Shown: one piece after another, positions 1-7,663 of the stretch
Position numbering within the stretch: position 1 is the first letter of the stretch
Layout: the number at the start of each line of letters is the position of its first letter
Source of the DNA: an uncultured Nocardiaceae bacterium
Lineage (GTDB): Bacteria > Actinomycetota > Actinomycetes > Mycobacteriales > Mycobacteriaceae
Direction of reading: 5' to 3'
Assembly: GCA_936936565.1 (NCBI GenBank)
Contig: CAKZIX010000119.1
Location: 1-64,000, forward strand
Length of the DNA: 64,000 nucleotides
The notes under the pieces: generated by a model
The model's input: only the letters and a program-made list of their open reading frames with translations
Database searches by the model: none
Told to the model about the DNA's origin: nothing
Position numbers and translations under genes: made by a program

Positions 1-485
1 ACGCCGGACAACGTCTCGCTGAAGGCGCGCTGCGCGCCGATGACATCGCCGTCGAGCCGGCTCACCAGGGCGCCGGTCTTGGTGCGGGTGAAGAAGGCGA
101 TCGGCATCGTCATCACATGGTCGAACACCGCGTGGCGCAGATCTAGAATCAGGTTCTCGCCGATGTTGGCCGAGAACCAGCGCGTGATCATCGCCAGGAC
201 GGCGTCGGCGACCGCGAGACCCGCGATCGCCACCGCGAGCCAGATGACGAAACCAGCCGACTCCCGGGCGACGATCGCGTTGACCACGCGCCCGGCGAGC
301 AGTGGCGTGGCGACGCCCAACACCGCGGTGGCCACGCTCAGCGCCAGGTACCCGGCCAGCCGCCGCTGTTGTGGTTTGGCGAACCCCCAGATCCGCCGCA
401 CCGTGGCCATCGAGAACGGCCGCTTCTCGTTCGGCCCCGTCATGGCCATGTACATCTGGTTCCAGGCGACCATCTCCATGCTCAT
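1..485 (-). CDS. ABC transporter, transmembrane/ATPase half-exporter (N-terminal part)
   Basis: The protein begins MSMEMVAWNQMYMAMTG at 485 and runs off the left edge, so only about 160 residues are visible. They form an ABC exporter membrane domain: hydrophobic segments around residues 42-62 and 75-100, then the intracellular-loop motif LRHAVFDHVMTMPIAFFTRT followed by TGALVSRLDGDV, typical of type IV (MsbA/BmrA-like) exporters. The nucleotide-binding domain lies outside the window. The start overlaps the stop codon of a 23-codon leader ORF (ATGA), and a palindromic operator-like region lies further upstream, suggesting regulated drug or lipid export. The substrate cannot be told from this fragment. 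Confidence 0.85.
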   Translation of the reverse strand, partial: MSMEMVAWNQMYMAMTGPNEKRPFSMATVRRIWGFAKPQQRRLAGYLALSVATAVLGVATPLLAGRVVNAIVARESAGFVIWLAVAIAGLAVADAVLAMITRWFSANIGENLILDLRHAVFDHVMTMPIAFFTRTKTGALVSRLDGDVIGAQRAFSETLSG

Positions 486-553
486 GCCGTCGCCTCGCTT
501 CGCTTCGCTCCGGCATGCGCACCACGCACTGTGCCTTCGATTCGCTCGCTCAT
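482..553 (-). CDS. 23-aa leader peptide translationally coupled to the ABC exporter
   Basis: A short ORF, MSERIEGTVRGAHAG followed by AKRSEATA, starts at ATG 553 behind a clear ribosome binding site (AAAGGGG, 6 nt spacing). It ends at TGA 484-482, overlapping the exporter start (ATGA). The arrangement is that of a coupled leader cistron. The C-terminal half is encoded by a simple CG-AAGCGAGG-type run, which recurs in actinobacterial intergenic DNA, so the peptide itself may have no function and may only load ribosomes for the exporter. Confidence 0.45.
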   Translation of the reverse strand: MSERIEGTVRGAHAGAKRSEATA

Positions 554-566
554 CGCGTACCCCTTT

Positions 567-622
567 CTGGTTCTCATAGAACCAGTCGGTACCGACACTA
601 GAACCTCGACATTGGTCGAGGT
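567..622. promoter_or_regulatory. Operator/promoter region between the ABC exporter and the FAD oxidoreductase
   Basis: Three palindromes lie side by side: CTGGTTCT-cat-AGAACCAG (567-585), GTCGGTACCGAC (585-596) and ACCTCGAC-attg-GTCGAGGT (603-622). TAGAACC also occurs as a direct repeat at 577-583 and 599-605, two helical turns apart. On the minus strand a TTGACC / 17 nt / TCTAGT promoter can be drawn reading toward the leader peptide, with the first palindrome just downstream, as for a repressor site. The regulator is not identified; a MarR- or TetR-type protein is an inference. Confidence 0.5.
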
Positions 623-680
623 CAACCCAATATCGTGCATACCGTTGCACGCGCCTCCGGCCTCGGGTAGTGAGAGCAGC

Positions 681-3389
681 ATGGTCTTCGACGAGCTGCG
701 CGCGGAGTTCGCCGGCGAGATCGACACCTCGGCGCGGCGGCGCGCGGAGTATTCGTCGGACGCGTCGAACTACCGGGTGCTGCCGCGTGCCGTCGCCTAT
801 CCGCGGGATGCGAACGACATCCTCGCCGCCGTCGCCTTCGCCCGGCGCACCGGCATCCCGCTCACCCCCCGCGGTGCCGGGACCTCGGTCGCGGGCAATG
901 CCATCGGGCCCGGGCTGGTGCTCGACTGCACCCGGCATCTGAACGCGATCGAGATCGACGGCGACCGGGCACTCGTGCAGCCCGGTGTGGTGCTGGCGGA
1001 CTTGCAACGTGCCGCCGCCGCGCACGGACTGCGCTTCGGGCCGGATCCGTCGACAGCCAGCCGTTGCACGCTCGGCGGCATGATCGGCAACAATGCGTGC
1101 GGTCCGCGCGCGGTGGCGTGGGGCCGCACGTCCGACAACGTGCGCGCGCTGCGGATCGTGGACGGCACCGGCACCGTCCGCAACCTCGACGACCCCGTGC
1201 CCGGCCTGGACGAATTCGTCCGCGCCAATCTGGCGGTGCTGCGCACCGAACTCGGCCGCTTCACCCGGCAGGCATCCGGGTATTCTCTGGAACACCTACT
1301 GCCGGAACGGCATACGAACCTTACGCGAGCCTTTGTCGGCACCGAGGGGACGTGCGGCATCATTCTGGACGCTGCGGTGGCGCTGGTGCCGATTCCCGAG
1401 CGGGTCACGCTGGTTGTCCTCGGCTATCCCGATTTGCCAGCTGCCGCAGACGATGTCGGGAATCTGCTGAGCTGCGCGCCGCTCGCGATCGAAGGTCTCG
1501 ACGCGCGGCTGGTGGACGTGGTGCGCCGTCACAAGGGCGGCGTGCCGGAGCTGCCCAACGGTGCCGGCTGGTTGTTCGTCGAGGTCACCGGAGATCCGGA
1601 AATCCTGTGCCGCAACGCCGATGCCGTCGACAGCCGGATCGTGACGGACCCCGCGGAGACGGCCAGGCTGTGGCAGATCCGCGCCGACGGCGCCGGCTTG
1701 TCCGGGCGCAGCCCGCGCGGGCTGCCCGCCTGGCCCGGATGGGAAGACGCGGCGGTGCCGGTGCCCAAGCTCGGTGCGTACCTGCGCGATTTCTCCGGCC
1801 TGTGCGATCGCTACGACCTGGACGGATCGATATACGGCCACTTCGGCGACGGCTGCATCCATATCCGGCTCGACGCGCCGCTCGAACGGGATCGCCGGCG
1901 GTTCCGGGATTTTCTCGTAGACGCCGCGGAGCTCGTTGCCGCCTATGGCGGTTCGTTGTCCGGTGAGCACGGCGACGGCCGGGCGCGCTCGGAGTTGCTG
2001 CCGATCATGTACTCCGAGCAGGCGATCCGGGCCTTCGAGCAGTTCAAGGGTCTGTTCGATCCATCCGACGTGCTCAATCCCGGGGTGCTGGTACGGCCCC
2101 GCCCACTGGACGCGGACCTGCGGCTGGCGCATGCGAAACCCGTTCCGGCGCTGGGCTTTGCGCTGCATTCCGACGGCGGCGACCTGAACCGGGCCGCGCA
2201 CCGTTGCGTCGGCGTCGGAAAATGCCGGGCTACCGGCACGTTCATGTGCCCTTCGTACCAGGCGACCAAGGACGAGAAGGACGTCACGCGCGGACGGGCC
2301 CGCGTGCTCCAGGAGGCGCTGGCCGGGCGCGCCGACTGGGCGGCCGTGGACGAGTCCCTGGATCTGTGCCTGTCCTGCAAGGCGTGCGCGTCGGATTGTC
2401 CTGCGGGCGTGGACATTGCGACCTACAAGTCGGAAATGTTGTACCGCCGCTACCGCGGTAAGCTGCGGCCGCTCGGGCACTACACGCTGGGCTGGTTGCC
2501 GCGGTGGCTGCGCGGCGCCAAAATGGTTCCGCGCGTGGCCAATACGCTGAGCCGGTTCACCCCCGGCGTAGACCGGCGCCGGGGTGCGCCGCAACTGGCG
2601 CGGCAGTCGTTTCGAGCCTGGTGGCGGCGCCGCGCGCGGGCGGGCACCGGCACCCCCGTCCTGCTGTGGGTGGACACCTTCACCGACGCGTTCGCCCCTG
2701 ACGTTGCGATCGCCGCCGTCGCCGTGCTGGAGGCCGCCGGCGCGCGGGTGTCGATTGCGGACAGGTCGGTGTGCTGCGGGCTGACCTGGATCACGACGGG
2801 CCAGCTCGACGGCGCCCGGCGGCGGCTGCGGCGCACGCTCGACGCCGTTGCCGAGTATCCGGTGATCGTCGGCTTGGAGCCGTCGTGCACGGCGGTACTG
2901 CGCAGCGACCTACCCGAGCTGCTGCCCGACGACCCGCGCGCGGCCCGCGTGGCCGCGGCCACCCGCACCTTCGCCGAGTACCTCGAGCAACTCGACGGCT
3001 GGGCGCCGCCGGATCTGCACGGGCAGCAGTTCGTGGTGCAGCCGCACTGCCATCAGCACGCGGTGCTCGGGTTCGGCGCCGACCGCCGGATTCTGCAGCG
3101 GGCCGGCGCCACCGTCACCGAACTCGTCGGCTGCTGCGGCCTGGCCGGCAACTTCGGAATGGAGCACCACGAGGTGTCCGTCGCGGTGGCCGAGCAGGCG
3201 CTGCTGCCCGCACTGCGGGCCGCGCCGGACGCGACATTGCTGGCCGACGGGTTTTCCTGCCGCACGCAAGCGCACCAATTGGCGGGACGGTCGGGGCGGC
3301 ATCTGGCGCAGCTGTTGCGCGACGGCGGCGCACCCGGCCCGGACTACGCCGACGCGCCCGCTCCCGGACCGGGAGCGGGCGCGCCGTAG
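681..3389 (+). CDS. FAD-binding and (Fe-S)-binding oxidoreductase (GlcD-GlpC fusion, D-2-hydroxyacid dehydrogenase type)
   Basis: A 902-residue single-chain enzyme. The N-terminal half is a FAD-binding type 4 (PCMH) domain with PRGAGTS at residues 63-69, followed by the FAD-oxidase C-terminal domain. The second half carries two ferredoxin-like clusters, with C509, C515, C523 and then C563-C566-C569-C573 (CLSCKACASDC), and two CCG motifs (CCGLTW and CCGLAG) typical of GlpC/HdrB cysteine-rich domains. The architecture matches YdiJ/D-lactate or D-2-hydroxyglutarate dehydrogenases that pass electrons from a 2-hydroxyacid to a membrane acceptor. I chose ATG 681 because homology starts there; the open frame upstream has no family signature. 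The precise substrate is inference. Confidence 0.9.
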   Translation: MVFDELRAEFAGEIDTSARRRAEYSSDASNYRVLPRAVAYPRDANDILAAVAFARRTGIPLTPRGAGTSVAGNAIGPGLVLDCTRHLNAIEIDGDRALVQPGVVLADLQRAAAAHGLRFGPDPSTASRCTLGGMIGNNACGPRAVAWGRTSDNVRALRIVDGTGTVRNLDDPVPGLDEFVRANLAVLRTELGRFTRQASGYSLEHLLPERHTNLTRAFVGTEGTCGIILDAAVALVPIPERVTLVVLGYPDLPAAADDVGNLLSCAPLAIEGLDARLVDVVRRHKGGVPELPNGAGWLFVEVTGDPEILCRNADAVDSRIVTDPAETARLWQIRADGAGLSGRSPRGLPAWPGWEDAAVPVPKLGAYLRDFSGLCDRYDLDGSIYGHFGDGCIHIRLDAPLERDRRRFRDFLVDAAELVAAYGGSLSGEHGDGRARSELLPIMYSEQAIRAFEQFKGLFDPSDVLNPGVLVRPRPLDADLRLAHAKPVPALGFALHSDGGDLNRAAHRCVGVGKCRATGTFMCPSYQATKDEKDVTRGRARVLQEALAGRADWAAVDESLDLCLSCKACASDCPAGVDIATYKSEMLYRRYRGKLRPLGHYTLGWLPRWLRGAKMVPRVANTLSRFTPGVDRRRGAPQLARQSFRAWWRRRARAGTGTPVLLWVDTFTDAFAPDVAIAAVAVLEAAGARVSIADRSVCCGLTWITTGQLDGARRRLRRTLDAVAEYPVIVGLEPSCTAVLRSDLPELLPDDPRAARVAAATRTFAEYLEQLDGWAPPDLHGQQFVVQPHCHQHAVLGFGADRRILQRAGATVTELVGCCGLAGNFGMEHHEVSVAVAEQALLPALRAAPDATLLADGFSCRTQAHQLAGRSGRHLAQLLRDGGAPGPDYADAPAPGPGAGAP

Positions 3390-3396
3390 CGAGAAA

Positions 3397-3501
3397 TCAG
3401 CTGCCGAACGGCAGGGCGCCAGGCGGAATCTGGTAGCCGCTCGACCCTGCGGAGACGCCGCCCCACTGCTGCAGGAGCCAATTCAGCGCATTGGTGATCA
3501 T
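3397..3501 (-). CDS. 34-aa small protein (unknown)
   Basis: This ORF is too short for usual gene calling: MITNALNWLLQQWGG then VSAGSSGYQIPPGALPFGS. It has an AAAGGT ribosome binding site 7 nt before ATG 3501 and stops at 3397, just past the end of the convergent oxidoreductase. The N-terminal half could form an amphipathic helix with two Trp; the C-terminal half is Gly/Ser/Pro-rich. No family is recognised. Similar Trp-rich mini-ORFs with good ribosome binding sites occur at 6722-6790 and 39432-39518, which argues for a class of small proteins in this genome. Confidence 0.5.
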   Translation of the reverse strand: MITNALNWLLQQWGGVSAGSSGYQIPPGALPFGS

Positions 3502-3606
3502 CTAGGGACCTTTCGTCGTCAGCCGAATCAGATTCGCTCACACGTCGCCTGTTGTTGGCGATACGTTACAAATCCCAGGTCAGCGCGCGCAAACTGCCAC
3601 AATGGT

Positions 3607-4554
3607 GTGGTGAGCAATGTGGAGTCGACGTCACAGCTGATGCAGTGCCAGACCGAGGCGCCCAAGGCGCAGGTCGAAATCCTCGCGCCGCGAGACGTGC
3701 CACTGGGCGGTTTGCGTGCGATGCCCGTGCGGCGCACGCTGCCGCAGCGCCAGCGCTCGCTGATCGGCGCGTGGTGCTTCTGCGACCATTACGGGCCCGA
3801 GGACGTCGCGGTGTCCGGCGGCATGCACGTCGCGCCGCATCCGCACACCGGATTGCAAACAGTGAGCTGGCTGTTCTCCGGCGAGGTCGAGCACCGCGAC
3901 AGCGTCGGCTCACATGCGATGGTGCGCCCGGGCGAACTGAATCTCATGACGGCCGGACGCGGGATCGCGCACTCGGAGGTGTCGACGCCGTCGACCACCG
4001 TGCTGCACGGGCTCCAGTTGTGGGTGGCGTTGCCCGAGTCCGCCCGGTTTACCGAGCCGACGTTCGAACACTATGTACCGCAGCCGGTTTCCATTCCGGG
4101 TGGCACCATGCTGACATTCTTGGGCGGGGATTCGCCGGTGCGCACGTTCACGCCGTTGCTGGGCGCGGAGATCCGGATCGACGACGCCGTCGAGCTGCCC
4201 CTGGATCCCAGCTTCGAGCACGGCGTTCTGGTCGATGCGGGACCGGTTTCGGTGAACGGAACCGACGCCGCCCCAAGCGAACTCGCGTATCTCCCGGTTG
4301 GTACCGAGGCCGTCCACCTGCGCGGGCCGGGGCGGGTCGCACTGCTGGGCGGGGCGCCGCTGGGCGAGCAGATCCTGATGTGGTGGAACTTCGTGGGGCG
4401 TACCGATGCCGAAGTGCGCGAGTACCGCGCGCAGTGGCAGTCCGAATTCGAAAGGACCGCCACTGCAACGCAGTTCGGCGTTGTTCCCGGCTATACCGGG
4501 GCCTGGATACCGGCGCCGGAGGTGCCGACGACGGCGCTGCGCCCGCGCGGCTGA
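3607..4554 (+). CDS. Pirin family protein (cupin)
   Basis: The 315-residue protein starts GTG GTG AGC. Its N-terminal cupin holds the pirin signature HVAPHPHTGLQTVSWLFSGEV (about residues 77-97) with the metal-binding histidines, and a downstream glutamate in the FEHYVP/GEL region. A second cupin (pirin C-terminal) follows with GEQILMWWNFVGRT, diagnostic of the family. Pirins bind Fe and some act as quercetinases or redox-sensitive modulators; the role here is unknown. The last 64 bases overlap the convergent membrane-protein gene ending at 4491. Confidence 0.9.
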   Translation: MVSNVESTSQLMQCQTEAPKAQVEILAPRDVPLGGLRAMPVRRTLPQRQRSLIGAWCFCDHYGPEDVAVSGGMHVAPHPHTGLQTVSWLFSGEVEHRDSVGSHAMVRPGELNLMTAGRGIAHSEVSTPSTTVLHGLQLWVALPESARFTEPTFEHYVPQPVSIPGGTMLTFLGGDSPVRTFTPLLGAEIRIDDAVELPLDPSFEHGVLVDAGPVSVNGTDAAPSELAYLPVGTEAVHLRGPGRVALLGGAPLGEQILMWWNFVGRTDAEVREYRAQWQSEFERTATATQFGVVPGYTGAWIPAPEVPTTALRPRG

Positions 4555-5096
4555 CGCGTGCGCCAGGGCACCCCGCGAGCCGGGGCGGCCAGCGTGGCCG
4601 CGGTGGCGGCGTACACGAGCACTCCATAGGACTGCATCTCGGCGAAGCCCACCGAGGTCCACATCGCCACCGCGAAAACCGTGAACGTCGCCGCCGCGAC
4701 GAGGTCGGCCCACCGCGTGACTCGCCCGCTCAGCTGTCCAACGGTCAGCACTATCACGAGCGCGCATTCCACGACGGTGGCCGCCAGTGCGGCCGCCGAC
4801 GCCAATCCGTCGACCGGTAGCAGGCTGGCGGTGTAGTCGACGAAAGCGGTGTAGTTCCCCCAGGACACCCCGTCGGCACCGGGGCCACCGAGCCAGCCGA
4901 AGCGATCGGCGACCGAACCCGCGAACAGCAGCGCGAACACCACCCGCGCGATCGCGTTCACCCAGCCGATGCGTCCGAATGTCACAACGACGCCCGCGCA
5001 CGCGAGGAGCCCGGCGGTGGTGTACATGCCGACCGATCCCCCAGCGATCAGCCAACTTCCCTGCAGAACGAACATTGCCAGTGCCACAGCCCACAT
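4491..5096 (-). CDS. Four- to six-helix integral membrane protein, divergent from MarR
   Basis: A 201-residue, very hydrophobic protein beginning MWAVALAMFVLQGSW. Start ATG 5096 is chosen for its GGAGGG ribosome binding site; the frame continues upstream into the promoter. Helices can be drawn near residues 2-20, 24-42, 50-68, 95-120, 130-155 and 160-180, with a short basic tail (PWRTRQPRGR). The size suggests a DoxX-like protein, but no signature is certain. It is transcribed away from the MarR regulator and the large inverted repeat lies between them, so MarR control is a reasonable inference. Confidence 0.75.
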   Translation of the reverse strand: MWAVALAMFVLQGSWLIAGGSVGMYTTAGLLACAGVVVTFGRIGWVNAIARVVFALLFAGSVADRFGWLGGPGADGVSWGNYTAFVDYTASLLPVDGLASAAALAATVVECALVIVLTVGQLSGRVTRWADLVAAATFTVFAVAMWTSVGFAEMQSYGVLVYAATAATLAAPARGVPWRTRQPRGRSAVVGTSGAGIQAPV

Positions 5097-5110
5097 GGCC
5101 GTCCCTCCAT

Positions 5111-5176
5111 TTAGTAAACTGCTTGACCAAATTGACAATACGAAGGAGTACACCAATTGGTCAAGCACCTTACTAA
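5111..5176. promoter_or_regulatory. MarR operator: 20-bp near-perfect inverted repeat
   Basis: Arms TTAGTAAACTGCTTGACCAA (5111-5130) and TTGGTCAAGCACCTTACTAA (5157-5176) are reverse complements at 18 of 20 positions, separated by 26 bp. The right arm begins exactly at the TTG start codon of the MarR gene and the spacer holds its ribosome binding site (GAAGGAG). A dimer on each arm or a looped pair would block both transcription and initiation, indicating tight autoregulation and probable control of the divergent membrane gene. Confidence 0.8.
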
Positions 5177-5654
5177 TCCGTTGTCCGACCGCCCGCCGCC
5201 GTTGGGCAACCTTCTCGCGGCCGCCTCCCGCCGCCTCGCCGCCGAACTCGACGCCGGCACCGCGGCCGCCGGATTCCCCGACCTGCGCGCCGCGCACGCA
5301 CCGCTGTTTCAGGTGATCGACCCCGACGGCACCCGCCTCACCGACCTGGCCGCGCGGGCCGGCACCACCAAGCAGGCGATGGGCGAGACCGTGAAGTACC
5401 TCGCTCGACACGGTTACGTCGAGATCGCCGCCGATCCCGTCGACCGCCGGGCACGTCTGGTCACACTGACCGAAAAAGGCTGGGGCGCTTTGAAAGCCGG
5501 CGTGGCGATCATCGAGACCTTCGACCGCACGCTCGACGAGCTGCTGGGCGCCGCCGAGGTCGAGCGGTTACGCACCACCCTGCTCGCGATCATCGGCGGG
5601 GCCGGATCGACGGCCTCGCACGGCACCGAGGACACCGCCGTCATGCGCTCCTGA
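5157..5654 (+). CDS. MarR family transcriptional regulator
   Basis: A 165-residue protein starting at TTG 5157, 8 nt after GAAGGAG. The winged helix is clear: LTDLAARAGTTKQAMGETVK is the helix-turn-helix (about residues 60-79) and the wing follows with DPVDRRARLVTLTEKG. Flanking helices form the dimerisation domain. It is divergent from the membrane protein at 4491-5096 and its own start codon lies inside a 20-bp inverted repeat. The ligand is unknown. Confidence 0.9.
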   Translation: MVKHLTNPLSDRPPPLGNLLAAASRRLAAELDAGTAAAGFPDLRAAHAPLFQVIDPDGTRLTDLAARAGTTKQAMGETVKYLARHGYVEIAADPVDRRARLVTLTEKGWGALKAGVAIIETFDRTLDELLGAAEVERLRTTLLAIIGGAGSTASHGTEDTAVMRS

Positions 5655-5814
5655 TGCAACTGTCCCAGCGCACCCGCGCGGACCAACCCCGTCGACCGCC
5701 GCGGCACACCCGGACGCACCCCACCGCGCCAGCCGCACCCGAACGGTCGGCACGTCTGGGTGCCCGATGACCGCTAGGGGTGCGAACCGTGGGCGCACGG
5801 GGCGGTAATCTCGT

Positions 5815-6711
5815 CTGATCGTTCCGCATCGCATCCTGCACACCGAACGGCCCGTCGACGTCGCGCGCACCCTGGCTCCACTGCAACGCGGGCACGGCGA
5901 CCCGTGCCGCCAGATGGGCGCCGACCGCACCGTCTGGGGCACCTCGCGCCTGTCGTCCGGCACCGTCACCTATCGGATCGGGCAGCGCGGGCGCACCGAG
6001 GTGCTGGCCTGGGCCTGGGGTGACGGGGCCGCCGAATTTCTCGATCAGATCCCGCACATGTTGTGCGTGGACGAGGACGTCGCCGATTTCCGGCCGTCGC
6101 ATCCGCTGATCGCCGAGGCACACCGCCGGCATCCGGACTTGCGGATGCTGCGCACGGGACGCGTGTTCGAAAGCTTGGTGCCGGCCATTCTGGAACAGAA
6201 GGTGCATGGCATCGCCGCCTGGCGGTCGTGGCGAAAGCTGGTGCTGGAGTTCGGTTCTCCCGCTCCGGGTCCGGCACCGGCCGGCCTGCGGGTGCCCCCG
6301 GATGCGCACACGTGGCGACGAATTCCGTCGTGGACATTTCACCGCGCCAACGTCGATCCCCAACGCGCGCGCACCATCGTGGCGGCCGCACAACTGGCCG
6401 ACAAGCTGGAGGCGGCAACCTCGGAGGCCGGGCTGCGCATCGTCCCCGGCATCGGAGTATGGACCGCAGCGGAGACCGCGCAACGCGTGTTCGGGGACTC
6501 GGATGCGTTGTCGGTGGGCGATTTTCACCTGGCCGCGATGGTCGGCTGGACCCTCGAGGGGCGCCCGTTCGACGACGCCGAGATGGTCGAGTACCTGAAA
6601 CCGCTACAGCCGCACCGGCATCGGGCCGTGCGGCTGCTGCAGGCGGCGGGCTTCGCGTACAAACCGAAGTTCGGCCCGCGCACCCCCGTCACCGATCACA
6701 GCCGGATCTGA
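5815..6711 (+). CDS. DNA-3-methyladenine glycosylase (AlkA/HhH-GPD family)
   Basis: A base-excision glycosylase of the HhH-GPD superfamily. The hairpin is IVPGIGVWTAAET and the catalytic aspartate is in SVGDFHLA, with LEQKVHG earlier. The first ATG in frame is 5914, but family-like sequence (IVPHRILHTERPVDVARTLAP) continues in the same frame upstream to a stop at 5806. Between the two there is no ATG, GTG or TTG, only CTG at 5815. Either a rare CTG start is used, the true start is 5914 with a truncated N-terminus, or a base change has hit the start codon. No ribosome binding site stands out at either. Confidence 0.85.
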   Translation: MIVPHRILHTERPVDVARTLAPLQRGHGDPCRQMGADRTVWGTSRLSSGTVTYRIGQRGRTEVLAWAWGDGAAEFLDQIPHMLCVDEDVADFRPSHPLIAEAHRRHPDLRMLRTGRVFESLVPAILEQKVHGIAAWRSWRKLVLEFGSPAPGPAPAGLRVPPDAHTWRRIPSWTFHRANVDPQRARTIVAAAQLADKLEAATSEAGLRIVPGIGVWTAAETAQRVFGDSDALSVGDFHLAAMVGWTLEGRPFDDAEMVEYLKPLQPHRHRAVRLLQAAGFAYKPKFGPRTPVTDHSRI

Positions 6712-6721
6712 ACGACCTGGT

Positions 6722-6790
6722 CTACCAGCGCACGCCGAGCCAGGTGAGCAGCAATTCGAGCCACCACGGCAGCTCGGGGTCGCGAATCAT
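6722..6790 (-). CDS. 22-aa Trp-rich mini-ORF (candidate)
   Basis: The frame encodes MIRDPELPWWLELLLTWL then GVRW, a hydrophobic peptide with four tryptophans, ending just after the convergent glycosylase gene. Its start at 6790 lies 35 bp upstream of, and divergent from, the SDR gene. The ribosome binding site is weak. Resemblance in composition to the 34-aa and 28-aa small genes at 3397-3501 and 39432-39518 is the main support; chance cannot be ruled out. Confidence 0.3.
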   Translation of the reverse strand: MIRDPELPWWLELLLTWLGVRW

Positions 6791-6824
6791 AAGGTCAGTT
6801 GTACCGACGTCTGGAAGGAAAGTC

Positions 6825-7598
6825 ATGACAGCAAGTCCTGGGCCCACCGAAACTCGGGTGGCCGTGGTGTCCGGTGCCGCGCGCGGTATCGGCGCCGCGA
6901 TCGCCACGCGCTTGGCCGCCGACGGCATGAAGGTTGCCGTGCTGGACCTCGATGAGGCCGCCTGCGCGGGCACCGTCGAGGCGATCACCGCCGCCGGCGG
7001 CGAAGCACTCGCGGTCGGCGCCGACGTCTCCGACGAGGTGTCGGTGGAGAAGGCCGTCGAGCGGGTCGCCGAGACGCTGGGCCCGCCCACCGTGGTGGTG
7101 AACAACGCCGGGATTCTGCGCGACAACCTGCTGTTCAAGATGTCGGTGGACGACTGGGACGCGGTGATGTCGGTGCACCTGCGGGGTGCGTTCCTGGTGA
7201 CCCGGGCGGCGCAGAAGTACATGGTGGAGGCCAAGTGGGGCCGCATCGTGAACCTGTCGTCCACGTCGGCACTGGGCAACCGCGGCCAGGCGAACTACGC
7301 CGCCGCCAAGGCCGGCATGCAGGGCTTCACCAAGACGCTGGCGTTCGAGTTGGGCAAGTTCGGCGTCACCGCGAACGCGATCGCGCCGGGCTTCATCGTC
7401 ACCGACATGACGGCCGCGACCGCGGAGCGCGTCGGCGTCCCGTTCGAGGACTTCAAGGCCGGAGTGGCGGCGCAGACGCCGGTCGCGCGCATCGGGTATC
7501 CCGAGGACATTGCGCACGCGGCGTCGTTCTTCGTCAGCGAGGGCGCGGGGTACATCTCCGGCCAGGTGCTCTACGTCGCGGGCGGACCGCGCGCCTGA
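6825..7598 (+). CDS. SDR family oxidoreductase (FabG-like 3-oxoacyl reductase)
   Basis: A classical short-chain dehydrogenase of 257 residues with GAARGIG (nucleotide binding, about residues 17-23), NNAG (about 91-94), catalytic Ser in NLSSTSALG, and YAAAK with the catalytic Tyr and Lys. D at the end of the second strand (VLDLD) suggests NAD(H) rather than NADP(H). It starts at ATG 6825 after GGAAGGAA. The sequence resembles FabG/3-oxoacyl-ACP or acyl-CoA reductases; the substrate is not resolved. Confidence 0.9.
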   Translation: MTASPGPTETRVAVVSGAARGIGAAIATRLAADGMKVAVLDLDEAACAGTVEAITAAGGEALAVGADVSDEVSVEKAVERVAETLGPPTVVVNNAGILRDNLLFKMSVDDWDAVMSVHLRGAFLVTRAAQKYMVEAKWGRIVNLSSTSALGNRGQANYAAAKAGMQGFTKTLAFELGKFGVTANAIAPGFIVTDMTAATAERVGVPFEDFKAGVAAQTPVARIGYPEDIAHAASFFVSEGAGYISGQVLYVAGGPRA

Positions 7599-7613
7599 GG
7601 GTTCCATACGAAA

Positions 7614-7648
7614 GGCGCCGGCTGCGACTCCTCGTCGCGGCCGGCGCC
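7614..7648. terminator. Bidirectional hairpin terminator
   Basis: GGCGCCGGCTGCGAC and GTCGCGGCCGGCGCC form a 15-bp stem with one mismatch and a 5-base loop (TCCTC). The + side is followed by ATTTCTTT and the minus side by TTTCG. It separates the convergent SDR and MFS genes. Confidence 0.85.
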
Positions 7649-7663
7649 ATTTCTTTCCGAACC

